DNA from: Curtobacterium sp. MCBA15_012
GTDB lineage: Bacteria > Actinomycetota > Actinomycetes > Actinomycetales > Microbacteriaceae
Reading direction: 5' to 3'
Length of the DNA: 64,000 nucleotides
Assembly: GCF_001864935.2 (NCBI RefSeq)
Contig: NZ_CP126267.1
Span: 1,860,001-1,924,000 of the forward strand
This document shows, piece by piece, positions 24,757 to 33,123 of this stretch (position 1 is the stretch's first letter; each line of letters opens with the position of its first letter). The notes beneath the pieces are model-generated. The model saw nothing but the letters and a program-made list of their open reading frames with translations, searched no databases and had not been told where the DNA came from. The translations under genes and the position numbers were made by a program.

Positions 24757-25977
24757 ATGCCCGGACCCCTCGCACCGCCGGAACCCGCCGACTCGTCCGA
24801 GGACGCCCTCGTCCTCCGGCCCGCCGACGCCGCCGAGACGATCACCCCGGACGACGCGCCGGGCATGGTGCCGGTCGACGCCGAGCGGCAGACGCAGATC
24901 GCGGCGCAGGCCCGCGAGTTCGTCGACGAGGTCGCGGCGCTCGACCCGCGCTCCCCGGAGTTCGGGCAGAAGATCGACGGCATCAACCAGATCGCCGGCA
25001 GTGAGATGGCCCGCTCCGGCGGATTCTCGTCGCGGATGCTCGAGCGGTCCCAGTCGTCGGTCGCCGGGGCCAAGCGCTCCGGCGACGACGCGCAGGTGCG
25101 GGTCGCCACGACCCTCGGCGACCTGCGGTCCACGGTCGAGGACCTCACGCCGAACCAGGCCGACCTCAGCACCGGACGCAAGATCCTCGGGATGATCCCG
25201 GGCGGCAACAAGCTGGCGAAGTACTTCCAGCGCTACGAGTCGGCGCAGTCCCAGCTCGACCACATCATCAAGTCGCTCATGGCCGGGCAGGACGAACTCC
25301 GCAAGGACAACGCCACCCTCGCCGACGAGAAGGTGCAGCTGTGGGAGACCATGCAGCAGCTGAGCGAGTACGCCGTCTTCGCCAAGGCCCTCGACCAGGC
25401 GACCGTCACCAAGGTCGAGTCGCTCCGGAACGCCGGCAAGGTCGAGGCCGCCCAGCAGCTCGAGTCGGACGTCCTCTTCCCGGTGCGCCAGCGACACCAG
25501 GACATCCTCACGCAGCTCGCCGTCTCGGTGCAGGGGTACCTCGCGATGGACCTGGTGCGCAAGAACAACACCGAGCTCATCAAGGGCGTCGAGCGCGCCC
25601 GGACGACCACGATCGCCGCCCTGCGCACCGCGGTGGTCGTCGCGCAGGCACTCGCGAACCAGCGGATGGTGCTCGACCAGATCGACGCGGTCAACAACAC
25701 GACGAACGCGATGATCCTGCAGACCAGCGAGATGCTGCGCGACCAGACGACGCGCATCCACCAGCAGGCAACGAACTCGGGCGTGAGCGTCGAGACCCTG
25801 CAGAAGGCGTTCGACAACGTGTTCCAGACGATGGACGCGATCGACGCATTCCGCTCCGAGGCCGCGCAGAACATGGCGTCCACCGTGTCCGCGCTCGAGT
25901 CGGGCATCCAGCGGGCGAAGCCGTACCTGGAGCGCGCCCGGCAGACGGACGACGACCCCCGGTCGGTCGGCCGATGA
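24757..25977 (+). CDS. telA: TelA-family toxic anion resistance protein
   Basis: 406-residue, almost entirely helical protein of the TelA/KlaA family. Conserved segments include RKILGMIPGGNKLAKYFQRYESAQSQ split over about 150-175, LDHIIKSLMAGQDELRKDN (about 170-188), LSVQGYLAMDLVRKNN-like sequence near 265, and RTAVVVAQALANQRMVLDQI (about 290-309). TelA accompanies TerD genes in many tellurite/stress clusters; the biochemical role is unknown. ATG24757 has CCAGGAG 7 nt upstream. Upstream is the second terD; the next ORF begins 18 nt after its stop. Confidence 0.93.
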   Translation: MPGPLAPPEPADSSEDALVLRPADAAETITPDDAPGMVPVDAERQTQIAAQAREFVDEVAALDPRSPEFGQKIDGINQIAGSEMARSGGFSSRMLERSQSSVAGAKRSGDDAQVRVATTLGDLRSTVEDLTPNQADLSTGRKILGMIPGGNKLAKYFQRYESAQSQLDHIIKSLMAGQDELRKDNATLADEKVQLWETMQQLSEYAVFAKALDQATVTKVESLRNAGKVEAAQQLESDVLFPVRQRHQDILTQLAVSVQGYLAMDLVRKNNTELIKGVERARTTTIAALRTAVVVAQALANQRMVLDQIDAVNNTTNAMILQTSEMLRDQTTRIHQQATNSGVSVETLQKAFDNVFQTMDAIDAFRSEAAQNMASTVSALESGIQRAKPYLERARQTDDDPRSVGR

Positions 25978-25995
25978 CCCGGACGGTCGCGCGCC

Positions 25996-26556
25996 GTGCG
26001 TGACCGGTTCCGGTCCCTGTTCGGCCGCGACGACGACCGCGACGACCAGGCCCCGGCGCCCACCGCGCACGAGGCGGCAGCCGCGGCCGCGGCGCGGATC
26101 GACGTCCGGGGCGCGGGCGGTGCGGCGGACGACGGCGCGGTCGCCGCGGGGCTCGACGACCTCCGGGCGTTCGTGCGCGCCGCCGGGGACGACCTCCCCA
26201 CCGTGATCGCCTCCCGCGTCCGGCACGTCGAGGACCTGCTCCGGGACGCGGCCGGCACGACCGTCGCGCGCGGGGCCTCGACCGAGCAGCGGTACCTGTT
26301 CCAGGCCGTCGTCGACGACTACCTGCCCACACCGGTCCGCACGTACCGGTCCCTGCCCGCGTCCGACCGGCGCGAGGACAGCGCCGCGACCCGCACCCTG
26401 GCCGACCAGCTGCAGGTCGTCGCCGAGACGGTCGAGGACATGCACGAACAGATCAGGAGCGGAGCCATCGCCGAACTCTCCACCCACGGACGCTTCCTCC
26501 GGGACCGCCTCGGCGACGGCGACGCCGGTCTCCGCCTGCGTGGAGCCGACTCGTGA
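25996..26556 (+). CDS. hypothetical helical protein, possibly XpaC-like
   Basis: 186 residues. Basic N-terminus (RDRFRSLFGRDDDRDD), Ala-rich low-complexity segment, then a helical region with YLFQAVVDDYLPTPVRTYRSL (split about 110-130) and LADQLQVVAETVEDMHEQI. The D-D-Y-L-P-x-x-x-x-T-Y pattern recalls XpaC-type proteins that neighbour TelA in Firmicutes; that is a weak, by-eye similarity. GTG25996 start; its stop overlaps the next GTG by 4 nt. No membrane segment. Confidence 0.75.
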   Translation: MRDRFRSLFGRDDDRDDQAPAPTAHEAAAAAAARIDVRGAGGAADDGAVAAGLDDLRAFVRAAGDDLPTVIASRVRHVEDLLRDAAGTTVARGASTEQRYLFQAVVDDYLPTPVRTYRSLPASDRREDSAATRTLADQLQVVAETVEDMHEQIRSGAIAELSTHGRFLRDRLGDGDAGLRLRGADS

Positions 26557-27113
26557 CCGGCCGGCTCGTCCCGGGGGCGAACGCCGCGCTCACCGCCGAG
26601 AACCCCGACCTGCAGGCCGTCGTGGTCGGCATCTCGTGGGACCAGATCCCGAGCCGCGGCCCGTCCGCCGAGCTCGTGCCGGTCGCACTGGTCTGCGGGC
26701 AGGACGGCCTCGTGCTGTCCGACGAGGACCTGGTGTTCTTCAACCAGCTCGAGAGCGCCGACGCCTCCGTCCGGTACCTCGACGAGTCCGACCAGGAGGA
26801 GATCGACGTCGACCTCGTCTCGGTCCCCGCGGTCGTGGACAAGATCGTGTTCGCGCTCTACCTCGACCCCGAGCGCCGCTCGCCGCGTGACCTCGGGTCG
26901 GTCCGGTCGATGGCGATCCGGGTGTGCGCACCGGACGGTCGCGAGCTCGTCTCGTTCGCGGTGCCGGCCGACCGCAACCACACCATCGACGCGGTGATCC
27001 TCGGCGAGCTGTACCGGCACCGGTCGGACTGGAAGTTCCGGGCCGTCGGCCAGGGCTACACGACCGGGCTGACCGGTCTGCGCGCCGACCACGGCATCGG
27101 TCGCGCCCGGTGA
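26553..27113 (+). CDS. divergent TerD-family protein with degraded calcium motifs
   Basis: 186 residues. The TerD fold is evident from GRLVPGANAALTAENPDLQ at the start, VVVGISWDQ and the near-perfect C-terminal [17 protein letters not shown]. The first calcium motif, DLDASA in its neighbours, is replaced by AELVPVAL, and the [12 protein letters not shown] loop is shortened to YLDESDQEEID. It therefore probably no longer binds calcium in the usual way. It begins at GTG26553 overlapping the previous stop and itself overlaps the next gene by GTGA. Confidence 0.88.
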   Translation: MTGRLVPGANAALTAENPDLQAVVVGISWDQIPSRGPSAELVPVALVCGQDGLVLSDEDLVFFNQLESADASVRYLDESDQEEIDVDLVSVPAVVDKIVFALYLDPERRSPRDLGSVRSMAIRVCAPDGRELVSFAVPADRNHTIDAVILGELYRHRSDWKFRAVGQGYTTGLTGLRADHGIGRAR

Positions 27114-28036
27114 CCTCCGCGCACCCGTGGCTCCGGCGGCGGACACGCCCGAGGCCCGCCACCCCTGCCGACGCCACGACCGCCACGCTGACCACGGCGC
27201 ACACCGGCGACCGTCCGACCCCCGGCGCACCGGTGACCGGCCCCGCCGGCACCGCACCGGAGCCCTCCCGCGGCGCGTCGACGGGGCCCGCTCCCGCAGG
27301 CACGAGCACGAGGGCCAGCACGGGCCCGCGTCCCGGCGGTGCCGGGCTCCAGCTGTCCTTCGGTGGCGCGACCGGCACGCCACCGGTCCCGGCGACCGCT
27401 CCCAGCCCGGCACGGACGGCCAGCGGCGCCGGCGCGTCCGGAACGCCGAGCCCGTCCGCGGTGTCGGGCGCCCCCGCCGCGCAGGGGCCGTCGGCACGTG
27501 TGGCCGCGCGGCTCGCCGCCCGTGCCGCACGGGTCCGGCCCTTCCCGGCGCCCGACCCCCGTGACGTCCAGGTCCTCGGTGCGGAGACGCCCGTCGTCCG
27601 CGTCGACCGCCGGCGCTCCGCGGTCGGCACGCTGGCCGTCTCCGGCTGCACGAGCACGGTCTGGGAGAGCGTCGACCACGTGGTCGGCGCCCTCACCCTC
27701 GATGGTCGCTCCGCCGGCCGCCCGGTGCAGACCCCGGGCAACCGGCCCCTCGTCGGGTTCGACGGCGACGTGGCCCTGGTGACGCTCCGGCACGTCCGCA
27801 CCCTGCGCCGCGCGCTGTTCATCAACCGCGGTGGTGACCGCACCGTCGTGGCCCTGCACGACGGCACCACGCTCGCGGTGGACCCCGGCACCGCCGACAC
27901 GATGACGATCACCGCGCTGTCCGTGATCGACGGCGAGGTCGAACTCCGCGCCGAACCGTTCCCCCGTGTCCTCCACGACGGCGAGGTGTTCGCCGCGTTC
28001 GGGTTCACCCTCTCCGCACCGCCGATCGGAGCCTGA
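27110..28036 (+). CDS. Ter-cluster protein with Pro/Thr-rich disordered N-terminus
   Basis: 308 residues in two parts. Residues 1 to about 140 are dominated by Pro, Thr, Ala, Gly and Ser with Arg patches and no predicted fold. Residues about 140-308 look globular and beta-rich (VQVLGAETPVVRVDRRRSAVGTL..., ALFINRGGDRTVVALHDG, VFAAFGFTLSAPP), with no motif I can assign; a remote TerD-like or TerA-like beta sandwich is possible. GTG27110 overlaps the upstream TGA. The protein is coupled to the divergent TerD and precedes the CitE-like gene by 3 nt, so it belongs to the same operon. Confidence 0.78.
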   Translation: MTSAHPWLRRRTRPRPATPADATTATLTTAHTGDRPTPGAPVTGPAGTAPEPSRGASTGPAPAGTSTRASTGPRPGGAGLQLSFGGATGTPPVPATAPSPARTASGAGASGTPSPSAVSGAPAAQGPSARVAARLAARAARVRPFPAPDPRDVQVLGAETPVVRVDRRRSAVGTLAVSGCTSTVWESVDHVVGALTLDGRSAGRPVQTPGNRPLVGFDGDVALVTLRHVRTLRRALFINRGGDRTVVALHDGTTLAVDPGTADTMTITALSVIDGEVELRAEPFPRVLHDGEVFAAFGFTLSAPPIGA

Positions 28037-28039
28037 CCC

Positions 28040-29227
28040 GTGCGCCACTTCGCCCAGCTCGAGCGCAGCGATCCCGAGGGGCACGCGGCGTTCTTCCGCA
28101 CGCCGCCGGAGGACGTCACCCGCGCGAGCGACCAGGACCTCCGCGCCGTCGCGCTCGGAGCGACCCTCTACACGCCGGGCATCCGGCCGGACCTCGTCCG
28201 CGACGTCCTGCGCCAGCGGGACCTCGGTGCCGCGTCGATCGTGCTGTGCCTCGAGGACTCGGTGGCCGACACCGACCTGCCCCGCGCCGAGGACAACGTC
28301 GACGCCGCCCTCCGCGAGCTCGCCGCTTCCGGCGCGGACGCGGTGGCCGCGCTCCCCCAGCTCTTCCTGCGCGTGCGCGACGCCGAGCACCTCGCCCGGT
28401 TCGCCGGGCGACTCGGTCCCGCGGCCCTCGACGCCCTGAGCGGCATCGTGCTGCCGAAGTTCGAGGCGAGCGACGGCCGCGGCGCACGGTGGTTCGAGGT
28501 GCTCGACGGGCTCAACGTCGACCGCGGGGACGACCGACGACTGCTCGTGATGCCGATCCTGGAGTCGCCGTCGATCATGCACCGCGAGAGCCGTGTCGGT
28601 GCCCTCGCGGCCATCCGCGGCCTGCTGCTCGCCCGCCGACGTGACGTGCTCGCGGTCCGGATCGGGGCGACCGACCTGTCGAGCGTCTACGGGCTCCGTC
28701 GACCCTCGCACCTGACGGTCTACGACGTGCAGATGCTGGCGTCGGTGATCGGCGACGTGGTGAACGTGCTCGGCCGGGCGCGCGACGGGTTCGTCGTGTC
28801 GGGTCCGGTCTGGGAGCACTACCCCGGCTCGGACCGGGTCTTCCGGACCCAGCTCCGATCGACGCCGTTCGAGCAGGCCGGTGACCCGGGACTGCGTCGC
28901 GAGCTGCTGCTCGAGGGCTTCGACGGACTCCTCCGCGAGGTCACCCTCGACCGCGCGAACGGACTGACCGGCAAGACCGTCATCCACCCCCGCCACGTCC
29001 CGCTCGTGCACGCCATGTCCGTCGTGACCGACGAGGAGTTCTCGGACGCCTCCGACGTGCTCGCGAACACCGCCGGCGGGGCCGCCGCGTCCCGCTACGG
29101 CAACAAGATGAACGAGATGAAGCCGCACCACGAATGGGCCACCCGGACCCTGCTCCGCGCCCGGGCCTTCGGCGTTGCCGCACCCGACGTGACCTTCGTC
29201 GACCTGCTCGAACGGAGCCTGCCGTGA
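28040..29227 (+). CDS. HpcH/HpaI aldolase / citrate lyase beta-subunit-like enzyme
   Basis: 395 residues, CitE-like TIM-barrel C-C lyase. ALGATLYTPGIRPDL near the N-terminus, CLEDSVADTDLPRAEDN (about 70-86) with the metal-site acids, a central Arg/Glu region (VLPKFEASDGRG, MPILESPSIM) and TGKTVIHPRHVPLVHA (about 313-328) match the family. Such enzymes cleave or form bonds in acyl-CoA or keto acids using Mg2+. In Ter clusters this lineage is predicted to serve the metabolite-forming module. GTG28040; the stop overlaps the next gene by GTGA. Confidence 0.88.
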   Translation: MRHFAQLERSDPEGHAAFFRTPPEDVTRASDQDLRAVALGATLYTPGIRPDLVRDVLRQRDLGAASIVLCLEDSVADTDLPRAEDNVDAALRELAASGADAVAALPQLFLRVRDAEHLARFAGRLGPAALDALSGIVLPKFEASDGRGARWFEVLDGLNVDRGDDRRLLVMPILESPSIMHRESRVGALAAIRGLLLARRRDVLAVRIGATDLSSVYGLRRPSHLTVYDVQMLASVIGDVVNVLGRARDGFVVSGPVWEHYPGSDRVFRTQLRSTPFEQAGDPGLRRELLLEGFDGLLREVTLDRANGLTGKTVIHPRHVPLVHAMSVVTDEEFSDASDVLANTAGGAAASRYGNKMNEMKPHHEWATRTLLRARAFGVAAPDVTFVDLLERSLP

Positions 29228-31875
29228 CCATCCCCACGCCCGCCGACCTCGGCGTCGTCCTCACCGACGCGACGACCGCACGCGGCCCGCTCGTCCCGCT
29301 CGCCGCCCTCGTCCGCGTCGCCCTGCGGCGCAACCCGAAGCGCGCGCACCTGCTCGTGTCGACCGTGCTCGCGAAGCACGTCCCGACCGTGCCCGCGGTC
29401 GCCCTCGCCGCCGGCGAGGCACTCGGCGCGCGCGTCGCGGACGCCCTGGACGGCGGGTCCCGTCTCGACGCCGGTGCCGCCGGCCGCCTCGCCGCGCTGC
29501 TCGACGCCGACCGTTCCGACGCCGACCTGCACCGCGCGGCGACCGCCCTCCGCACAGACCTCGCGGTCCACCGCCCGGATGCACCAGACGTGCTCGTCCT
29601 CGGCTTCGCCGAGACCGCGACCGCCCTCGGGGCGATGGTCGCCGAGACGCTCGGGGCCCGGTACCTGCACTCCACCCGGCACGACCCGGTCGGTGCCACC
29701 GCGGCGGCCGGCTTCGACGAGGCGCACTCGCACGCGACCGCGCACCGCCTGCTCCCGAGCGACCCCGAGTGGCTGCCGACCGACGGCACGGTCGTGCTCG
29801 TCGACGACGAGCTCAGCACGGGCGCCACCGCGCGGGCGACGATCCGAGCACTGCACGCGATCGCGCCGCAGCGCCGCTGGGTCGTCGCGAGCCTGGTGGA
29901 CCTGCGCTCCCCCGCCGACGTCGCCGCGACGGACGACCTCGCGCGCGAACTCGGCGCCCCGGTCACCGTCGTCGGACTGGGACGCGGCTCGGTGTCGCTC
30001 CCGGACGGCCTGGTCGACACCGCCGCACGGGTCGTGGCCGACCACGGGACGACCCCGACGAGCGGCGCGAGCGGGCCGGGTCGCGTGACCGCGCTGACGG
30101 CCGCACCGACCGACGTCGACCGCCACGGCGTGCCCGCCGGACGCAGCCGCCTGCCGCGGACCGACGTCGAGGGGACCGCTGCCGACCTCCGACGGATCCT
30201 CGGTGAGGAGCCCGGACGCGTCCTGGTGCTCGGCACCGAGGAGCACATGCACACGCCGCTCGTGGTCGCCGATGCGCTGCGCCGGACCGGTGTCGACGTG
30301 ACGTCGTCCACGACGACCCGGTCGCCCGTCGCGGTCCTCGACGACCCGGCCTGGCCGGTGCGTTCCGGCGTCCGGTTCCGCTCACGGGAACGGACCGTCG
30401 ACGGGCCGGGCGAGCGCTTCGCGTACAACGTCCACGGGTTCGACGCGATCGTGGTGCTGCCGGAACCCGGCACCGACCGTGCGCTGCTCGACGGCGACGA
30501 CGGCCTGCTCGCAGCCCTGACGGCGGTCACCGCGCACGTCGTCCTGGTCGAGGCCCCGCTCCACGTCCCCGCGTCGAGCGGGTCCACGTCGGCCGGCACG
30601 GCCCCGACGGCGTCGACCGCCGCCGGGCCCCGACCCCTGACCGGCCCCTCCTTCGGCTCCTACACGCCCGACGACGTCACCTGGCTGCTGCAGGACCTGG
30701 CGGACGTCGCGCTCGAGGCGGACACCGCCGACCGGGAACGCGCGATCCAGCTCGAGGGCGCGAACTACGCCGAGTCCCTGCCCGTGGAGTACGTCCCGTC
30801 CGAGGCCTACGAGCGGCTGTACGAGGACGCGCTGGCACGCTCGGCGGAGCGCATCGCCGAGGCCGTCGGCGTCGTCACCGAACTCGTGCTGCGCGACCGC
30901 CGCCGACCGGTCCTCGTGTCGCTCGCCCGAGCCGGCACCCCGGTCGGGATCCTCATGCGCCGGTGGGCCGAGCGTCAGCACGGCGTCCTGCTCCCCCACC
31001 GCACCGCGAGCATCGTCCGCGGGGTCGGCATCGACGAGACCGCCCTCCGCTGGCTCGCCGCGCACCACGACCCGGACGACGTCGTGTTCGTCGACGGCTG
31101 GACCGGCAAGGGCGCCATCACCCGCGAACTCACCGACGCGCTCGACCGGTTCGCGGCCTCCGACGGGGTCCGCTTCCGCGACGACCTCGCGGTGCTCGCC
31201 GACCCGGCCGGGTGCACCCCGCTGCACGGGACGCGCGACGACTACCTCGTGCCCTCGGCGTGCCTGAACTCGACCGTCTCGGGGCTGGTCTCGCGGACGG
31301 TGTTCAACCGCGCGGTGACGCCGCTCGGCACGCTGCACGGCGCGAAGCAGTACCGGCACCTCGCCGCCCGTGACCACTCGCAGGCCTTCGTCGCCGCGAT
31401 CGAGGCGCACTTCGGCGCCGTCCTCCCCCGTGTCCGCGCCGCCCTGGCCGACGAGGGGCCGGACGCCGTCGCCCGACGCGCGGTGGACTGGCGCGGCATG
31501 CGGACCGTCGAGGCGATCGGGGCCGAGTTCGGCATCGCGGACCTGCACCTCGTCAAGCCCGGCGTCGGGGAGACCACCCGGGTGCTGCTCCGGCGCGTCC
31601 CGTGGCAGGTGCTCGTGCGGGACCCCGACGACGTGGACGTCGCGCACGTCGTCGCGCTCGCCCGGGAACGCGGCGTGCCGGTCGTCACCCGCCCCGACCT
31701 CGCCTACAGCTGCGTCGGGCTCATCCACCCCCTCGGCAGCCGCGTGAGCGAAGGGGTGCCGACCGACACCGGCACCGCGACGGACGCGGGTACCGACACG
31801 ACCGACGCAACGGCGACCGCACCCGACGCGACCACGACCGACACCCCCACGACACCGACCCGGGTCGCCCGGTGA
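29224..31875 (+). CDS. fusion protein: PRTase_2 - TRSP - PRTase_1 (StiP) - PELOTA
   Basis: 883 residues with four parts. About 20-270 is a phosphoribosyltransferase with the PRPP loop VLVDDELSTGATA (191-203). About 325-435 fits the TRSP domain that follows it (LGTEEHMHTPLVVADALRR). After a Ser/Thr/Ala linker (450-470), about 480-725 is the StiP/PRTase_1 type, with a PRPP-like loop VFVDGWTGKGAITREL (621-636) and VPSACLNSTVSGL. About 770-840 resembles the PELOTA RNA-binding module (LHLVKPGVGETTRVLLRR, YSCVGLIHPLGS). The last 40 residues are Thr/Asp/Ala-rich. These domains are known as the core of the predicted Ter nucleoside-like biosynthesis module, usually as two proteins. GTG29224 overlaps the upstream stop. 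Confidence 0.85.
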   Translation: MTIPTPADLGVVLTDATTARGPLVPLAALVRVALRRNPKRAHLLVSTVLAKHVPTVPAVALAAGEALGARVADALDGGSRLDAGAAGRLAALLDADRSDADLHRAATALRTDLAVHRPDAPDVLVLGFAETATALGAMVAETLGARYLHSTRHDPVGATAAAGFDEAHSHATAHRLLPSDPEWLPTDGTVVLVDDELSTGATARATIRALHAIAPQRRWVVASLVDLRSPADVAATDDLARELGAPVTVVGLGRGSVSLPDGLVDTAARVVADHGTTPTSGASGPGRVTALTAAPTDVDRHGVPAGRSRLPRTDVEGTAADLRRILGEEPGRVLVLGTEEHMHTPLVVADALRRTGVDVTSSTTTRSPVAVLDDPAWPVRSGVRFRSRERTVDGPGERFAYNVHGFDAIVVLPEPGTDRALLDGDDGLLAALTAVTAHVVLVEAPLHVPASSGSTSAGTAPTASTAAGPRPLTGPSFGSYTPDDVTWLLQDLADVALEADTADRERAIQLEGANYAESLPVEYVPSEAYERLYEDALARSAERIAEAVGVVTELVLRDRRRPVLVSLARAGTPVGILMRRWAERQHGVLLPHRTASIVRGVGIDETALRWLAAHHDPDDVVFVDGWTGKGAITRELTDALDRFAASDGVRFRDDLAVLADPAGCTPLHGTRDDYLVPSACLNSTVSGLVSRTVFNRAVTPLGTLHGAKQYRHLAARDHSQAFVAAIEAHFGAVLPRVRAALADEGPDAVARRAVDWRGMRTVEAIGAEFGIADLHLVKPGVGETTRVLLRRVPWQVLVRDPDDVDVAHVVALARERGVPVVTRPDLAYSCVGLIHPLGSRVSEGVPTDTGTATDAGTDTTDATATAPDATTTDTPTTPTRVAR

Positions 31876-32681
31876 CCGCCCTCGTCGGATTCGACCTCGA
31901 CCGCACCCTCGTCTACTCGGCCGCCGCGCTCCTCCTCGGCGGCCCCGACCAGGATGCCCCACCCCTCGTCGTCGCGGAGGTCTACCAGGGTGCCCCGCTG
32001 TCCTTCATGACACGCGCAGCCGAGACCGCCCTCGCCGACCTCGCCCGCGCCGCGACCGTCGTGCCGGTCACCACCCGGACGGTGGCGCAGTACCGTCGCA
32101 TCCGCCTCCCGCTCCCGACCGCCGGGTGGGCGGTCACGACGAACGGCGCCGTCGTGCTGCACGACGGCGAGCCGGACGCCGACTGGACGCGGACGCTCCG
32201 CACCGACATCGACGCGTCGAGTGCACCGCTGCCCGAAGCCGAGGAACGCTTCCTCGCCCTCCTCCCCGAGGGGGCGCTCCTCCGCAACCACCGCGCCGAG
32301 GAGCTGTTCGTCTACGCCGTCGTCGACCGAGCACAGCTCCCCGACGACGCGCTCGCGACCCTCACGGCCGAACTCGACGCCCGCGGCTGGGTCGTCTCGC
32401 TGCAGGGCCGGAAGCTCTACGCCGTGCCGCGCGCGATCCGCAAGGAACGTGCCCTCGCCGAGGTCGCGGCCCGGGTCGGCGCGACCACCTCGGTCGCCGC
32501 CGGCGACTCCCTGCTCGACCGGGACATGCTCGCCTGGGCAGACGTCGCGCTCCGACCGGCGCACGGCGAACTCCACGCCGCCGGGTGGACGGCCCCGCAC
32601 TGCACCGTCACCGACGCGTCCGGCGTGCTCGCCGGCGAGGAGATCGTGCGCCGCGCCGCCGCAGCGGTCGCGCGCGCCTGA
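31872..32681 (+). CDS. HAD-superfamily phosphatase of the Ter module
   Basis: 269 residues. HAD motif I GFDLDRTLV (about 7-15), motif II Thr in VPVTTRT (about 66), Lys in AVPRAIRKERAL (about 190) and motif IV AAGDSLLDRDML (about 211-222). The long region between motifs I and III is a Cof-type (C2) cap. It would dephosphorylate a sugar-phosphate or nucleotide-like intermediate, fitting a pathway with two PRTases. GTG31872 overlaps the preceding TGA. Last gene of the cluster, followed by a duplicated palindrome. Confidence 0.88.
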   Translation: MTALVGFDLDRTLVYSAAALLLGGPDQDAPPLVVAEVYQGAPLSFMTRAAETALADLARAATVVPVTTRTVAQYRRIRLPLPTAGWAVTTNGAVVLHDGEPDADWTRTLRTDIDASSAPLPEAEERFLALLPEGALLRNHRAEELFVYAVVDRAQLPDDALATLTAELDARGWVVSLQGRKLYAVPRAIRKERALAEVAARVGATTSVAAGDSLLDRDMLAWADVALRPAHGELHAAGWTAPHCTVTDASGVLAGEEIVRRAAAAVARA

Positions 32682-32704
32682 GGCGCCACCAGCGACCGTC
32701 CGCC

Positions 32705-32799
32705 GGACGGGAGGCGCGCCACCAGCCCGCCCCGCGCCTCCCGTCCGACCATCCGCCGGACGGGAGGCACGCGACCAGCCCGCCCCGCGCCTCCCGTCC
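32705..32799. repeat. intergenic palindrome, two tandem copies
   Basis: Two 42-nt members at 32705-32746 and 32758-32799, 53 nt apart, with arms GGACGGGAGGC(G/A)CG and CGCGCCTCCCGTCC around an A/C-rich loop ACCAGCCCGCCCC. They differ at two positions. They lie 24 nt after the HAD stop, in the convergent gap to rpmE2. Confidence 0.88.
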
Positions 32800-32825
32800 G
32801 ACACGACCCACGCCGCACACGCAGA

Positions 32826-32857
32826 ACGGGCGGCCCTCCCAGGGGAGGACCGCCCGT
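32826..32857 (-). terminator. hairpin terminator of rpmE2
   Basis: Near-perfect hairpin: ACGGGCGG (32826-32833) pairs with CCGCCCGT (32850-32857), with the inner CCTCCC/GGGGAGG also paired. It is 18 nt past the rpmE2 stop on the minus strand, followed by TTCTGC rather than a long T-run. It could also work for the plus strand. Confidence 0.7.
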
Positions 32858-32874
32858 CCGGACGCCGTGGCTGC

Positions 32875-33123
32875 TTACTTGCTGAAGCCCTTGAAGCGCT
32901 GGTTGAACTTCTCGACGCGGCCGGCCGAGTCGAGGATGCGCTGCTTGCCCGTGTAGAACGGGTGCGACGCGGAGGAGATCTCGACGTCGATGACCGGGTA
33001 GGTCGCACCGTCGAGCTCGATGGTCTTGTCGCTGGTCGCGGTCGAACGCGTCAGGAACGTCTCACCGGAAGCCAGGTCACGGAAGACGATGGCGTTGTAC
33101 TCGGGGTGGGTTTCGGTCTTCAT
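32875..33123 (-). CDS. rpmE2: 50S ribosomal protein L31 type B
   Basis: 82 residues, complete: [20 protein letters not shown] at the N-terminus and [20 protein letters not shown] in the middle, ending [11 protein letters not shown]. There is no cysteine, so this is the zinc-free (type B, C-minus) form. ATG33123 has GAGGAA 6 nt upstream; the longer open frame is not used. A minus-strand TAACGT at 33215-33210 would give a leader of about 80 nt. I saw no obvious Zur operator, so constitutive use as the main L31 is plausible. Confidence 0.96.
   Translation of the reverse strand: MKTETHPEYNAIVFRDLASGETFLTRSTATSDKTIELDGATYPVIDVEISSASHPFYTGKQRILDSAGRVEKFNQRFKGFSK

Noticed and set aside
21626..27113. 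Calling the Ter cluster a tellurite-resistance determinant
   Set aside because: TerD/TerC/TelA homology does not show tellurite resistance; many such clusters serve other stress roles. I kept only family names.
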